Below, in pieces: positions 8,045 through 15,565 of a stretch of DNA of 26,892 nt. The stretch is from Thermoleptolyngbya sp046719575 (GTDB lineage: Bacteria; Cyanobacteriota; Cyanobacteriia; Elainellales; Elainellaceae): contig JBDNCP010000053.1 in assembly GCA_046719575.1 (NCBI GenBank), positions 1 to 26,892 on the forward strand, given 5' to 3'. The position numbers and the translations under genes were made by a program. The notes below the pieces were generated by a model. It worked only from the letters and a program-made list of their open reading frames with translations. It had not been told where the DNA came from and made no database searches. The stretch's first letter is position 1, and every line of letters starts with the position of its first letter.

Positions 8045-9475
8045 CTAAATCGTTCCTCCGAGAAAACGACCCTGAGCGTTGGCCTTTAGATGTCCCTGCC
8101 GACCCAAGATATCCACCACCATCGGATGAATCCCAAACCAGCGCTGACCGTTAAACTCCTGCACGGCTCGCGAGTTTAGCAGGGAATACATCACCGGGTC
8201 GGTCATTTGGGCTTCCTGGTCGCCTGCATAAATCCGTTTCATCCGTTCTACCTTGTGGTCGTAGGTCACGACTTCTCGATCATAAGGACTTTGCCCCAGC
8301 CGCCGCTCGTAGTCGCTGCGGAGGTTGACGATTGCCGCGTCTAGGTCTGCGGCGCTGATCTGAGCGGCAGCACGCAACTGGGCTGTGTCGGCGGCATAGT
8401 TCACCAGGGCAAACAGATCGCGTAGGTTGCCTCCAGAGGCGATCGCCACTCGGATCAACTGGTTCTTTTCAAATAAATTCAAATCCATTCGCGCCTGTAG
8501 CACCTTAGCCACAGCCGTACAGCCTCGACGGTTGAGCTTGTGGTGCGGGTCGTAGACGGGTGTATCGGGAATCACAAAGCTACAATCCATCGGAAAGGGG
8601 AGTCGTGGCGCAGTGGAGGAGTAATATAACCCGATGGGTAGCGTAAAAATCAGGTGCGTCCGCAAATCCTGAAACAGGTTGGCATAGGTGACAAACAGTT
8701 CCTCAGTGCGCTCGTTGGGAATGCCCGCTCGGTCAAAGTCTTCGCCCACAAACAGCCACTCGTGTCCGCTGGCAGTTCGCAGGTGCTGGTTGCATTCATC
8801 CAGCAGTGCGTTCGCAATGTCGATCAGCTTGATGAGGCGGCTGATGCGATATTCCACCACTTCGACCTTGCGCGTAGCAGCAAACTTGATTTCGCTTTTG
8901 AGATTGGCAAAGAGTCCTAAGACCTTGCCCCACAGCGAGTCTGCCTGAATGCCTGCGCCTGCCTCAAGCTGTAAAGCTGCGTCCTGGGCTTGCGATCGCA
9001 TCTCTGTCTCCGTGGCAAACCAGTCCCAAATCTCCTGGAGGCGCTGCTCGGACGGGCGTTTGCCCGCGCCGCCCTGCACCACGGGACGTGCCGTTCGCTC
9101 TGTCACCTCGGCCATCATCAACAGCAGCACATCCAGCGCCCGAAAGTTGCCCGGATCGAGGGCCGTCATGGCGCTAAACCGGATGGCGCGAAACTGATCC
9201 CGGACATGCGCCAGCAGCCGCGAAATCTCGGTCGATTTGCCTACGCCGCGATGCCCCATAACGCAGGCTTTGAAGGGAATTCCGTCGTCATAGGCCCGCC
9301 GCAGCCGCATCTGAATCCGCTGCATTCGGTCGCCGCCTCGGACTTCGTTTAGCTCTTTGCGATAGAAGGCTCTGAGTTCCTCTATGGTTTCCAGCGGTGC
9401 TTGCTGGAGCGTGCGATAGACCTCCGAGAGCGATCGCGCGGGGGTGTGCTGCAACAGTCGGGGGCTGGGGGTCAT
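8045..9475 (-). CDS. P-loop ATPase, STAND/AAA-like
   Basis: A 476-residue NTPase. Walker A is GHRGVGKST (74-82), with K80 and S81. A hydrophobic strand and acidic Walker B follow at WLFVGEDFDR (240-249). SGGNLRDLF (347-355) resembles the sensor-2 arginine segment of STAND and Orc-like ATPases. The C-terminal part (SLLNSRAVQEFNGQRWFGIHPMVVDIL) looks like a winged helix. No membrane segment or effector domain is seen. The insert between Walker A and Walker B (about 130-230) is longer than in minimal AAA domains and largely helical. The stop lies five bases before the TPR gene, so the two form a translationally coupled pair. ATP-driven switching of a complex with the TPR protein is inferred; signalling or immunity are both possible. 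The family is not one I can name. Confidence 0.85.
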   Translation of the reverse strand: MTPSPRLLQHTPARSLSEVYRTLQQAPLETIEELRAFYRKELNEVRGGDRMQRIQMRLRRAYDDGIPFKACVMGHRGVGKSTEISRLLAHVRDQFRAIRFSAMTALDPGNFRALDVLLLMMAEVTERTARPVVQGGAGKRPSEQRLQEIWDWFATETEMRSQAQDAALQLEAGAGIQADSLWGKVLGLFANLKSEIKFAATRKVEVVEYRISRLIKLIDIANALLDECNQHLRTASGHEWLFVGEDFDRAGIPNERTEELFVTYANLFQDLRTHLIFTLPIGLYYSSTAPRLPFPMDCSFVIPDTPVYDPHHKLNRRGCTAVAKVLQARMDLNLFEKNQLIRVAIASGGNLRDLFALVNYAADTAQLRAAAQISAADLDAAIVNLRSDYERRLGQSPYDREVVTYDHKVERMKRIYAGDQEAQMTDPVMYSLLNSRAVQEFNGQRWFGIHPMVVDILGRQGHLKANAQGRFLGGTI

Positions 9476-9692
9476 GGCTGAGACACCGCTAAGGAATCAC
9501 TGGAAAAACCGCTTGAGACAGCGGCTACCGTTGTCATCCTAGTCATCCTATGACATCCTACCTCTGGTTATCCTGGCTCAAAGCGTCTGGATAGACACGT
9601 CGGGCTAGAGGCGAGGGCCGGAGACGAAAGACTCTCCATTGGCGATATGGGCGATGACGTTGGGCAGCCCCGCGCACAGGGCGTATTTTGGC

Positions 9693-10121
9693 TCAGTTCA
9701 GCCGTTTGCGAATCGCCTTGACCTGCACGGCCCGCCCTGCTAGGGTCGCGTGGTCTTTTTCAAGCTGCACGTATATTTTTCCCGATAGAGCTTTTTGCAG
9801 CCCTCTGCGCTCATAGACCCGGATCTCCTCACTATCCTCGCTTTGCAGTCCATTCTGGCAGAGCGTGTAGCCCAGGTCTGAAAGGATGGGGTCTAGCCGC
9901 TTCCAGAAGGTCTTTTTGCCTTTGAGGGGCAACTCGACGGATATTGAACGGTTGAAATAAGCACCGATTAGCCCGCCTACGAGTCCGCCCATGAGGCCAA
10001 CCTGCTGGGGTAGGCCTGCGATCGCCGTATCCAGTGATAGTGCCGTAACCAGCGTGAACACCAGAGCAGTGCTGGCGAAGTAGTACAGAAATGTAGCGGT
10101 GAAACCGGGGCCAAACTGCAT
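9693..10121 (-). CDS. Small membrane protein of unknown function, 142 aa
   Basis: A 142-residue protein with two hydrophobic segments, at about 9-30 and 37-56 (the second Gly-rich, GLMGGLVGGLIGAYF). A basic cytosolic-type domain of about 85 residues with alternating strands and helices follows. The topology suggests a hairpin anchor with the C-terminal domain inside the cell. A GAGG sits about ten bases before the ATG, within a HIP1 octamer. The domain contains LDPILSDLGYTLCQNG and IRVYERRGLQKALSGKIYVQLE. I know of similar unnamed cyanobacterial proteins but no function. It lies about 217 bases upstream of the ATPase gene on the same strand, too far to call an operon. Confidence 0.72.
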   Translation of the reverse strand: MQFGPGFTATFLYYFASTALVFTLVTALSLDTAIAGLPQQVGLMGGLVGGLIGAYFNRSISVELPLKGKKTFWKRLDPILSDLGYTLCQNGLQSEDSEEIRVYERRGLQKALSGKIYVQLEKDHATLAGRAVQVKAIRKRLN

Positions 10122-10376
10122 GGTGCGATCGCCTCAAGCGGAGCCTCTGGAATGCTCTAGACCTCCAGAAACTATCACGCTTGAGGCCAACAGTTCAACT
10201 CGTTCAGGCAAGGACAAAGGGGAGAAATGCCTGAGCAAAAAAACAGAAGATGACGCACCTGCAATCAGGTTTTGCGATTTCGGGCAAGTGAATGAATCGG
10301 TGAATCAGTCAGGAAATTAGTCAATAAATAATCAGGAAATAATCAGGTGAATGGGCAGGATTTTGCCCCTCTCCAC
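10122..10376. other. Intergenic, AT-rich repeats and a small hairpin
   Basis: No gene is seen. Between about 10290 and 10350 short near copies of TCAGGAAATTA and AATAATCAGG alternate. GGGCA and TGCCC (about 10352-10367) can form a small stem just beyond the stop of the DUF4278-like gene. It has no U-run, so it is only a weak terminator candidate. Confidence 0.4.
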
Positions 10377-10568
10377 TCAATGAGGCTTTAGGTAAAACAC
10401 GCCTCGATAGCGCAGCAAAAGCGCCGAGTTTGGCATTTCTTGAGGTTGTGATAAATGACCTTGAAAGGCAATCATGTTGCCACGATATTTTCCGAAGATG
10501 ATAGACGATTGGGCGATCGCCTCAGCGGATTCAAACTCAGGTTGAGAGTTAGATGAAAAGGAATTCAT
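10377..10568 (-). CDS. DUF4278-like cyanobacterial microprotein, 63 aa
   Basis: A 63-residue protein from the ATG at 10568. AGGAG sits about eight bases before this ATG and decides the start. The 41 codons of open frame upstream are not supported. Two short motifs, FGKYRG (mid-protein) and LLLRYRGVFY near the C-terminus, match the YRG elements typical of cyanobacterial DUF4278 proteins, which usually carry a GKYRG element and an LxYRGVxY element. Here the familiar N-terminal YRGVSY copy is absent, leaving a Ser/Asn-rich start (MNSFSSNSQPEFESAEAIAQ). Function is unknown in the family. The family assignment rests on these short motifs only. Confidence 0.62.
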   Translation of the reverse strand: MNSFSSNSQPEFESAEAIAQSSIIFGKYRGNMIAFQGHLSQPQEMPNSALLLRYRGVFYLKPH

Positions 10569-11063
10569 GGGGGCTTCTCCTGATTGAAGTAAAGACCCGA
10601 AGGGGTCGTTGGTGCAGCGTTTTGGTCTATTTTGGGATTCAGTTCTGTTGGCCAATATTCCAGGATGACGGCTCGTGTTTATCGTCGCCATTGGGTGTGA
10701 TTTGAATCACGACCAGCAAGGGCGCGATTCTCAGATGACGGGGTTTGTTGCTGTAAGGGTTCTATGGGAAAAATCAGGAAAACAAAATTTGCAGAATTTG
10801 CGAGGCAGAATTTTCGAGATTTGCAAAGTATTTGCGAAATTTGCGAAATTTGCGAAACATTGAGAAAGGCTGCCGTTGCCCACGGTTATCCTCTAGATTG
10901 GAGTCCACGAGCGATCGCCAGTAGTTGCAATTGCCTGCCGAGCCGAAACTCTGATCCCAGATGACCCGTCAAGGATCTTGCCTGCGTGCTGGTTTCAGCG
11001 ATCTTTCCAGCAATTCTTTCCCGTCTTTCCAGCGATTCTTTCCAGCAATAGGGTTACGATGCC
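10569..11063. other. Divergent intergenic region with 9-bp array
   Basis: This spacer separates the DUF4278-like gene (-) from the phosphodiester-glycosidase-domain gene (+). It contains three perfect copies of ATTTGCGAA at 10830-10856. Degenerate copies run back to about 10786. No credible gene is present: the open frames here translate the repeat into low-complexity peptide. Promoters for both flanking genes are expected here, but none could be assigned. Confidence 0.6.
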
Positions 11064-13061
11064 GTGGTGAAATTTGACTTTTTGCGTCAGCAGGCTCGCA
11101 ACCTGCCTGCTTCCCGTCGGTCTGCTGCGTTGCGTCGGCGCAGGACGCAGCCGCCGCGCCAGTGGCACACCAGACTGCTGGGCTGGCTGGGGTTGCCGCT
11201 GTTGGTGGGCGGGATCTCTGGAACCCTGGCCAGCGACACCGCAGCCCAGTCTAAGCAGCCCGCCAGAATGCAGTCTGCGGCCATTGGAGCGGCCTGGACT
11301 CCCAACCTGGCCCAGGCAACGCCTGTGGGAGAGTTGGTCACTCAGGGTAGACAACTCGTGGTGAATGGCCAAACGCTGTCGGGGGCGTGGACAGTCTGGC
11401 AGCGGCGGATCGGCGTGGCGGATGTGGATTTGGCTCAGACGCTTGGCGTTAACCTGTTGAGCAATGCCGCGCCTCAGCAGCAGCCTGTGCAGTGGTTTAC
11501 AGAGCCGCTGCAACAGCCGCTCGTGTTGAGAAGTTGGCTCACGCCGCAACATCGCTATGTGGATGTGACCGATCTGGCGCGATCGCTCGGCTGGGCTATT
11601 TCCGTCAACGGGCCATCGCTGCAAATCGTGACCCCGCGAGGACAAATCAGCAACGTGCGACAGGGCAAGCAGTCCTGGGGCGATCGCCTGGTAGTGGATT
11701 TGAACCGACCAGTGCCCTGGCGGGTTGCTGAGGAAGCGACCAGTTTCACTGTCACCCTGGACGGGGCGATCGATCCTGCTGTGGCACAGCAGCTTGCTGA
11801 AACGCTCAACCGCGAACCGGGCAATGTCATTACGGATCTAACGATTTCCACAGCGGGCGATCGCACGCAGATTCGAGCCAACCTCTCGGCACGGCTACGT
11901 CCCCGCATTTCCATGTTGCCCAACCCAGCGCGGCTGGTCATCGACGTGCGATCTGACTCGATGACGGAGCGCACGATCTACTGGGCACCGGGAATCACCT
12001 GGCGGCAGCAGTATGTCGCGGTTGGCGCGGCGCGGTTTCCGGTCTATCTCTTGGAACTAGATCTGCGCCAGCCGGGCCTATCCCTACGACCCATCTGGAC
12101 TGATCCGCAGACTGCCGTGGGCACGGCCCCCCTGATTCGCACTGCCCAACGCTGGCAAGTGGCAGCGGCGATCAATGCGGGATTTTTTAACCGAAACAAT
12201 CAGCTTCCCTTGGGCGCAATCCGAACTGAAAATCGCTGGGTGTCTGGCCCAATCCTGGGACGGGGCGCAGTGGGCTGGTCTGGCGCAGGGGACTGGTTGA
12301 TGAGTCGCCTGGTGTTGCGAGAGGCGGTGAGTCCGGTTGTGGCGGGAATAGCGGGCGATCGCTTTCCCATCCTCTCACTCAACAGCGGCCTGGTGGGAGC
12401 GGGCATTTGCCGCTATACCCGCGAGTGGGGCAGCACCTACACGCCCATCACCGACGGAGAAACCGTTGTGACCGTCCGCAACGATCAGGTTGTGGCTCGT
12501 CAAGTGGTCCCCAGCCAAGTCGCCAGCGCGCCCCTGCCGGGTAATCCCTCACCGCCTGCCGACCTGCCCAGACTCACGTTTCCAATTCCAGCGGATGGCT
12601 ATTTGCTGGTGTTGCGCGGCAACGATGCATTGGTGAATGCGTTTGTCCCTGGCAGCAGCGTCCGCTATGAAGCCGCTACCCTACCGACTGAATTTGCCAG
12701 CTTTCCGAACATTCTGGGGGCTGGACCGCTGCTGGTTCAAAATGGACAAGTGGTGCTGGATGCCAGAGCAGAAGGGTTTTCGGAGGCATTTATCCAAGAA
12801 CTTGCAATTCGGAGTGCGATCGGCAAACGAGCAGAGGGCACTCTAATCTTGACGGCTGTGCATCCACGAGTGGGCGGCCCTGGCCCGTCCCTGAGCGAAA
12901 TGGCGCAGGTGATGCAGCGGCTCGGCTCTGTCTCGGCCCTTAACCTGGATGGCGGGAGTTCTAGCTCTCTGTATCTCGGTGGGCAGTTGATTAACCGCCC
13001 AGCCAACACAGCAGGTCGGGTTCACAACGCCATCGGGATATTCTTGCAAAATCCACCGTGA
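11064..13061 (+). CDS. Exported phosphodiester glycosidase (NAGPA) domain protein
   Basis: A 665-residue protein. A basic N-terminus (RRSAALRRRR) precedes one hydrophobic segment at about 38-57 (LLGWLGLPLLVGGISGTLAS), so it is exported or membrane-anchored; ASDTAAQS could hold a signal-peptidase site. Residues of about 75-190 resemble a copper-amine-oxidase-N-like or SLH-adjacent binding module. About 195-236 looks like an AMIN domain (QGKQSWGDRLVVDLNRPVPW). The C-terminal half is the NAGPA/phosphodiester glycosidase domain (PF09992), with AAAINAGFFNRNNQ near 367 and NLDGGSSSSLYLGG near 626. AMIN modules target envelope structures, so a role in cell wall or exopolysaccharide is inferred. The start is GTG at 11064 or 11067. 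The ATG at 11059 is out of frame and stops at once. Confidence 0.85.
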   Translation: MVKFDFLRQQARNLPASRRSAALRRRRTQPPRQWHTRLLGWLGLPLLVGGISGTLASDTAAQSKQPARMQSAAIGAAWTPNLAQATPVGELVTQGRQLVVNGQTLSGAWTVWQRRIGVADVDLAQTLGVNLLSNAAPQQQPVQWFTEPLQQPLVLRSWLTPQHRYVDVTDLARSLGWAISVNGPSLQIVTPRGQISNVRQGKQSWGDRLVVDLNRPVPWRVAEEATSFTVTLDGAIDPAVAQQLAETLNREPGNVITDLTISTAGDRTQIRANLSARLRPRISMLPNPARLVIDVRSDSMTERTIYWAPGITWRQQYVAVGAARFPVYLLELDLRQPGLSLRPIWTDPQTAVGTAPLIRTAQRWQVAAAINAGFFNRNNQLPLGAIRTENRWVSGPILGRGAVGWSGAGDWLMSRLVLREAVSPVVAGIAGDRFPILSLNSGLVGAGICRYTREWGSTYTPITDGETVVTVRNDQVVARQVVPSQVASAPLPGNPSPPADLPRLTFPIPADGYLLVLRGNDALVNAFVPGSSVRYEAATLPTEFASFPNILGAGPLLVQNGQVVLDARAEGFSEAFIQELAIRSAIGKRAEGTLILTAVHPRVGGPGPSLSEMAQVMQRLGSVSALNLDGGSSSSLYLGGQLINRPANTAGRVHNAIGIFLQNPP

Positions 13062-13125
13062 GAAAAAGAGCGCGTTGAAAAGAGCCTGACTCCTCGCTGG
13101 TTGACTCACCTGCCTAAATAGACTT

Positions 13126-13164
13126 GTGATTTTCTGGGGTGATTTTCTGGGGTGATTTTCTGGG
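13126..13164. repeat. 13-bp tandem repeat, three perfect copies
   Basis: GTGATTTTCTGGG is repeated three times without mismatch or spacer, followed by a diverged start of a fourth copy. It lies about 65 bases after the glycosidase-domain gene ends. Confidence 0.85.
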
Positions 13165-13428
13165 GTTCATGGGGGGGTGATTGCACGAGTTCGCATTGAT
13201 ATTAGTTCGTACCTAGTTTTTCGTCCCTAGTTTGAAGATAGAGTGAAGTTTTACCATTTTCGTTAAAGGCGGTGATAAGTCCTCGTCGGTTGGGGGGATA
13301 GGCACTGGAAACCCCTAGAGAATATTGATATGGTTTGCGGAGGCGTGCGATCGCTCTTGACTCAGGTTCAGTTTTTTGGCGTTGAGGCTTTCATTATTGA
13401 AGCTTTTAGGTTGATAAGTATTTTCACT

Positions 13429-13442
13429 GAGTACCGGTACTC
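13429..13442. promoter_or_regulatory. Perfect 14-bp palindrome GAGTACCGGTACTC
   Basis: A perfect inverted repeat centred at 13435/13436, flanked by CT and TCAG that partly extend the symmetry. It lies about 190 bases before the cupin start. Length and perfection suit a dimeric DNA-binding protein, but no cognate regulator is identified. Confidence 0.35.
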
Positions 13443-13629
13443 TCAGCGGACGGTTAGGGCTGATATGCCTTTTGTATGCCTTCTATCCTGATGCCCATCC
13501 GAAGCACCGAAGAATCTTCAGGCTGCCCCTCTTGACTAACGCCACTCTTAACCAACGCTGCTTCTATCAACGCCGCTTTTGACCCAACTTTAGTTTCGAG
13601 CGATATCATTTCTTAAGGAGTAAAAGACT

Positions 13630-14046
13630 GTGACTCAAGCAAAAGAAGTAACGCCTTCTGCCCTGCCTTCTTCGCCCGCGCCTGCGCTGACTAAGGGCGT
13701 TGCCGCAACTGAACTGCGTCCTTGGGGTTCGTTCACAGTGCTGGAAGAAGGACGAGGCTACAAGATTAAGCGCATTGAGGTGAAACCAGGCCATCGCCTC
13801 AGCCTCCAGATGCACCATCACCGCAGCGAACATTGGATTGTGGTGTCTGGCACGGCCCGCGTCACCTGTGCAGAAAAGGAAACCCTCTTGTTTAGCAATC
13901 AATCCACCTACGTTCCGCCCTGTACTGTCCACCGATTGGAAAATCCTGGCGTGATCCCTCTGGTGCTGATTGAGGTGCAAAACGGCGAATACCTAGGCGA
14001 AGATGACATTGTTCGCTATCAAGACGACTACGCCCGCACCCAATAG
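13630..14046 (+). CDS. Stand-alone mannose-6-phosphate isomerase type II cupin
   Basis: A 138-residue single-domain cupin of the PF01050 type (C-terminal isomerase domain of ManC/AlgA enzymes). Evidence: LRPWGSFTVLEEG, the metal-site histidines in LQMHHHRSEHW, the GTARV turn, and VHRLENPG with the last histidine. An Ala/Pro-rich tail of about 30 residues precedes the domain. In full ManC proteins this domain interconverts mannose-6-P and fructose-6-P. Stand-alone copies are common in cyanobacteria and support GDP-mannose and surface-polysaccharide supply, though activity here is inferred. The GTG start has AAGGAG nine bases upstream. The gene is followed by a hairpin with a U-rich tail. Confidence 0.9.
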   Translation: MTQAKEVTPSALPSSPAPALTKGVAATELRPWGSFTVLEEGRGYKIKRIEVKPGHRLSLQMHHHRSEHWIVVSGTARVTCAEKETLLFSNQSTYVPPCTVHRLENPGVIPLVLIEVQNGEYLGEDDIVRYQDDYARTQ

Positions 14047-14145
14047 TTGCTGCATCCAGTCGCGATTGTCAGGGAGCTAGTGATTCAGTGAGTCTCTATT
14101 TTCTACGTCAGTTCACCTAGCGCAGGGCACTGGAGCAAATTTTTC

Positions 14146-14183
14146 AAAGCCTGGAGTGATTTGTGCGATCGCCCCAGGTTTTT
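14146..14183 (+). terminator. Putative terminator after the cupin gene
   Basis: AAAGCCTGG pairs with CCAGGTTTT (stem about nine pairs with one G-U). The loop of about 19 bases contains a HIP1 octamer. The 3' side runs into TTTTTGTTTT. It is about 100 bases after the cupin stop. The loop is long, so confidence is moderate. Confidence 0.4.
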
Positions 14184-14339
14184 GTTTTGAGATCATCTGC
14201 TCAAATTCGCGCTACGATAGACGACGCAGTGTTGTCTAGTGGCACCAGTGCGCCCGGTAACTCTGGGTCTGTTTGAATCTGTTTGCCTAGATCGTCAGAA
14301 TCGTCTGTTTGTCTAGCCATTTAGCCTCGCAGCAAATCG

Positions 14340-14672
14340 ATGGTGCAACTCAGTCCAGCCGCCGCCAGAGAAATCGAACGGTTTCAAAGAACTCAGGCTG
14401 CTCCCACGGCGCTCTTTAGATTGGGTGTTCGGTCTGGTGGCTGTCTGGGGACGATATACACCATTAATCTGGAGGCGGCATCCTCACCAGGCGATCGCAT
14501 TTTTGAGTCTGAACAAATCCGAATCGTCGTTGATCCCCAAAGCCTTCCCTATGTGGAGGGGGTCGTGCTGGACTATTCAGAAGACTTGATGGGTGGGGCG
14601 TTTCGTTTCCAAAACCCAAAGGCGATTGCCACCTGTGAATGCGGGCACTCCTTTGTTACGGCGGATGACTAA
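14340..14672 (+). CDS. IscA/HesB-type iron-sulfur assembly protein
   Basis: A 110-residue A-type Fe-S carrier. The three invariant cysteines sit at C35 (SGGCLG), C99 and C101 (TCECGHSF), giving the C-x63-C-x-C spacing of IscA. The usual CGC here reads CEC. Other family marks are LSPAAAREI at the start and FxNPxA before the terminal cysteines. The protein binds an Fe-S cluster or iron and delivers it to client apoproteins in the cytosol. It could be the IscA, ErpA or SufA variant; cyanobacteria carry more than one and sequence alone does not choose. The gene lies about 116 bases before rpsL on the same strand, separated from it by a probable promoter. Confidence 0.9.
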   Translation: MVQLSPAAAREIERFQRTQAAPTALFRLGVRSGGCLGTIYTINLEAASSPGDRIFESEQIRIVVDPQSLPYVEGVVLDYSEDLMGGAFRFQNPKAIATCECGHSFVTADD

Positions 14673-14708
14673 TAGAGAGCAGAAAATTTTTGCGCTCTTT
14701 AGCCAGAT

Positions 14709-14738
14709 TTGACAGAACCCCAGAAAACTCGGTAAGAT
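14709..14738 (+). promoter_or_regulatory. Putative sigma-70-type promoter of the str operon
   Basis: A perfect -35 TTGACA (14709-14714) is followed after 18 bases by TAAGAT (14733-14738), four of six matches to the -10 consensus. Transcription would begin about 45 bases before the rpsL ATG, a sensible leader length. Confidence 0.5.
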
Positions 14739-14788
14739 TGAAGACTGTGAAAACTTGACCCGTTTATCGGCAAAATACGCCAGAGTCC

Positions 14789-15175
14789 ATGCCTACCATC
14801 CAACAACTCATTCGGAGCGAACGTCAGAAAGCAAGTTCAAAAACGAAGTCCCCGGCGCTCAAAAGCTGTCCCCAGCGCCGAGGTGTTTGCACTCGCGTCT
14901 ACACAACAACTCCCAAAAAGCCCAATTCCGCCCTCCGCAAAGTAGCGCGGGTTCGCTTAACCTCTGGCTTTGAGGTAACTGCCTACATCCCTGGAATCGG
15001 GCATAACCTACAAGAACACTCGGTCGTGATGATTCGAGGCGGACGGGTCAAGGATCTTCCGGGTGTCCGCTATCACATCATTCGCGGCACCTTGGATACA
15101 GCAGGTGTGAAGGATCGAAAGCAGGGTCGCTCGAAGTATGGCGCAAAGCGTCCTAAGCCTGCCGCTGCTAAGTAG
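14789..15175 (+). CDS. rpsL: 30S ribosomal protein S12
   Basis: A 128-residue S12, close to the usual length. It starts MPTIQQLIR, has CPQRRGVCTRVYT, and carries the highly conserved decoding-site loops PKKPNSALRK and the PGVRYHIIRG block. S12 sits at the decoding centre of the 30S subunit. Lysines in these two loops are where streptomycin-resistance changes occur in other bacteria; here they read as wild-type lysine. It is the first gene of the str operon, and a spacer of about 390 bases with repeats separates it from rpsG. The ATG at 14789 is fixed by the conserved N-terminus. No strong Shine-Dalgarno is seen. Confidence 0.98.
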   Translation: MPTIQQLIRSERQKASSKTKSPALKSCPQRRGVCTRVYTTTPKKPNSALRKVARVRLTSGFEVTAYIPGIGHNLQEHSVVMIRGGRVKDLPGVRYHIIRGTLDTAGVKDRKQGRSKYGAKRPKPAAAK

Positions 15176-15565
15176 TGCTGTTTGAGTTGAGCCTGATACT
15201 ATTTTGAGTTGAGCCTAATACTATCTTGAGTTGGGCGATCGCACTAGATGAATCTGCTGGGACAGATTCTTGAGCTTCAAAGCTATTTTGAGTTCAGAAA
15301 TTAGTGCTTGCTTCTTTGGCTCTGCGCTTTTCTATTGCATCAGCCAAGTTGAGCGCATCGGGTTTGCGGGGTTGTGAGTCCGGTTAGCCAGCGCTTTGCA
15401 CTGTGCGAGGGGTTTGTTAGCTCAAGTTATGGTTTGCCTGGATGTCTAGTTGTTTGGCACCCTATCAGGATTTTCTTCGGGTTTTGCCAGGTTTTTCTCA
15501 GTTGTCTCTATCCTTACCTTTCCACTCTTCTGTAAGGTCTACAAAACACAAGGGCTACTAAAGTT
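15176..15565. other. Long rpsL-rpsG spacer without a gene
   Basis: About 390 bases inside the str operon. It begins with a 22-base tandem repeat (15181-15236), followed by one looser copy of TATTTTGAGTT near 15284. The rest shows no convincing frame. An open frame at 15450-15641 overlaps rpsG and is not supported. The region could hold a second promoter or an autoregulatory leader for S7, but neither was demonstrated. Confidence 0.55.
15181..15236. repeat. 22-bp tandem repeat, two copies and a partial third
   Basis: Unit TTTGAGTTGAGCCT(G/A)ATACTAT occurs at 15181-15202 and 15203-15224 with one difference. A partial third copy follows (CTTGAGTTGGGC). Confidence 0.8.

Larger units (their letters stand above)
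13062..13629. other. Long intergenic region with repeats and a palindrome
   Basis: About 570 bases without a gene. In order it holds three perfect 13-base copies at 13126-13164 and an imperfect 14-base duplication near 13204-13234 (containing CCTAGTTT twice). A perfect 14-base palindrome lies at 13429-13442. Three imperfect copies of an AACGCCGCTTTT-like unit lie at about 13535-13581, shortly before the cupin gene. Presumably it carries cupin regulatory sites, but no reliable promoter was found. Confidence 0.6.

Noticed and set aside
10569..10691. Longer start for the DUF4278-like gene
   Set aside because: AGGAG lies immediately before the ATG at 10568, and the 41-codon extension has no RBS and no motif.
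10675..10863. 62-aa open frame (+) ending in a KVFAKFAKFAKH-like peptide
   Set aside because: Its C-terminus is simply the translated nine-base repeat, and there is no RBS or family resemblance.
13126..13164. Possible CRISPR-like array
   Set aside because: The copies are directly adjacent with no unique spacers and the unit is only 13 bases. The same reasoning applies to the other arrays.
13579..13609. TTGACC/TATCAT promoter-like pair before the cupin gene
   Set aside because: The spacer is 19 bases, and the start would fall on the ribosome-binding site itself, leaving no usable leader.
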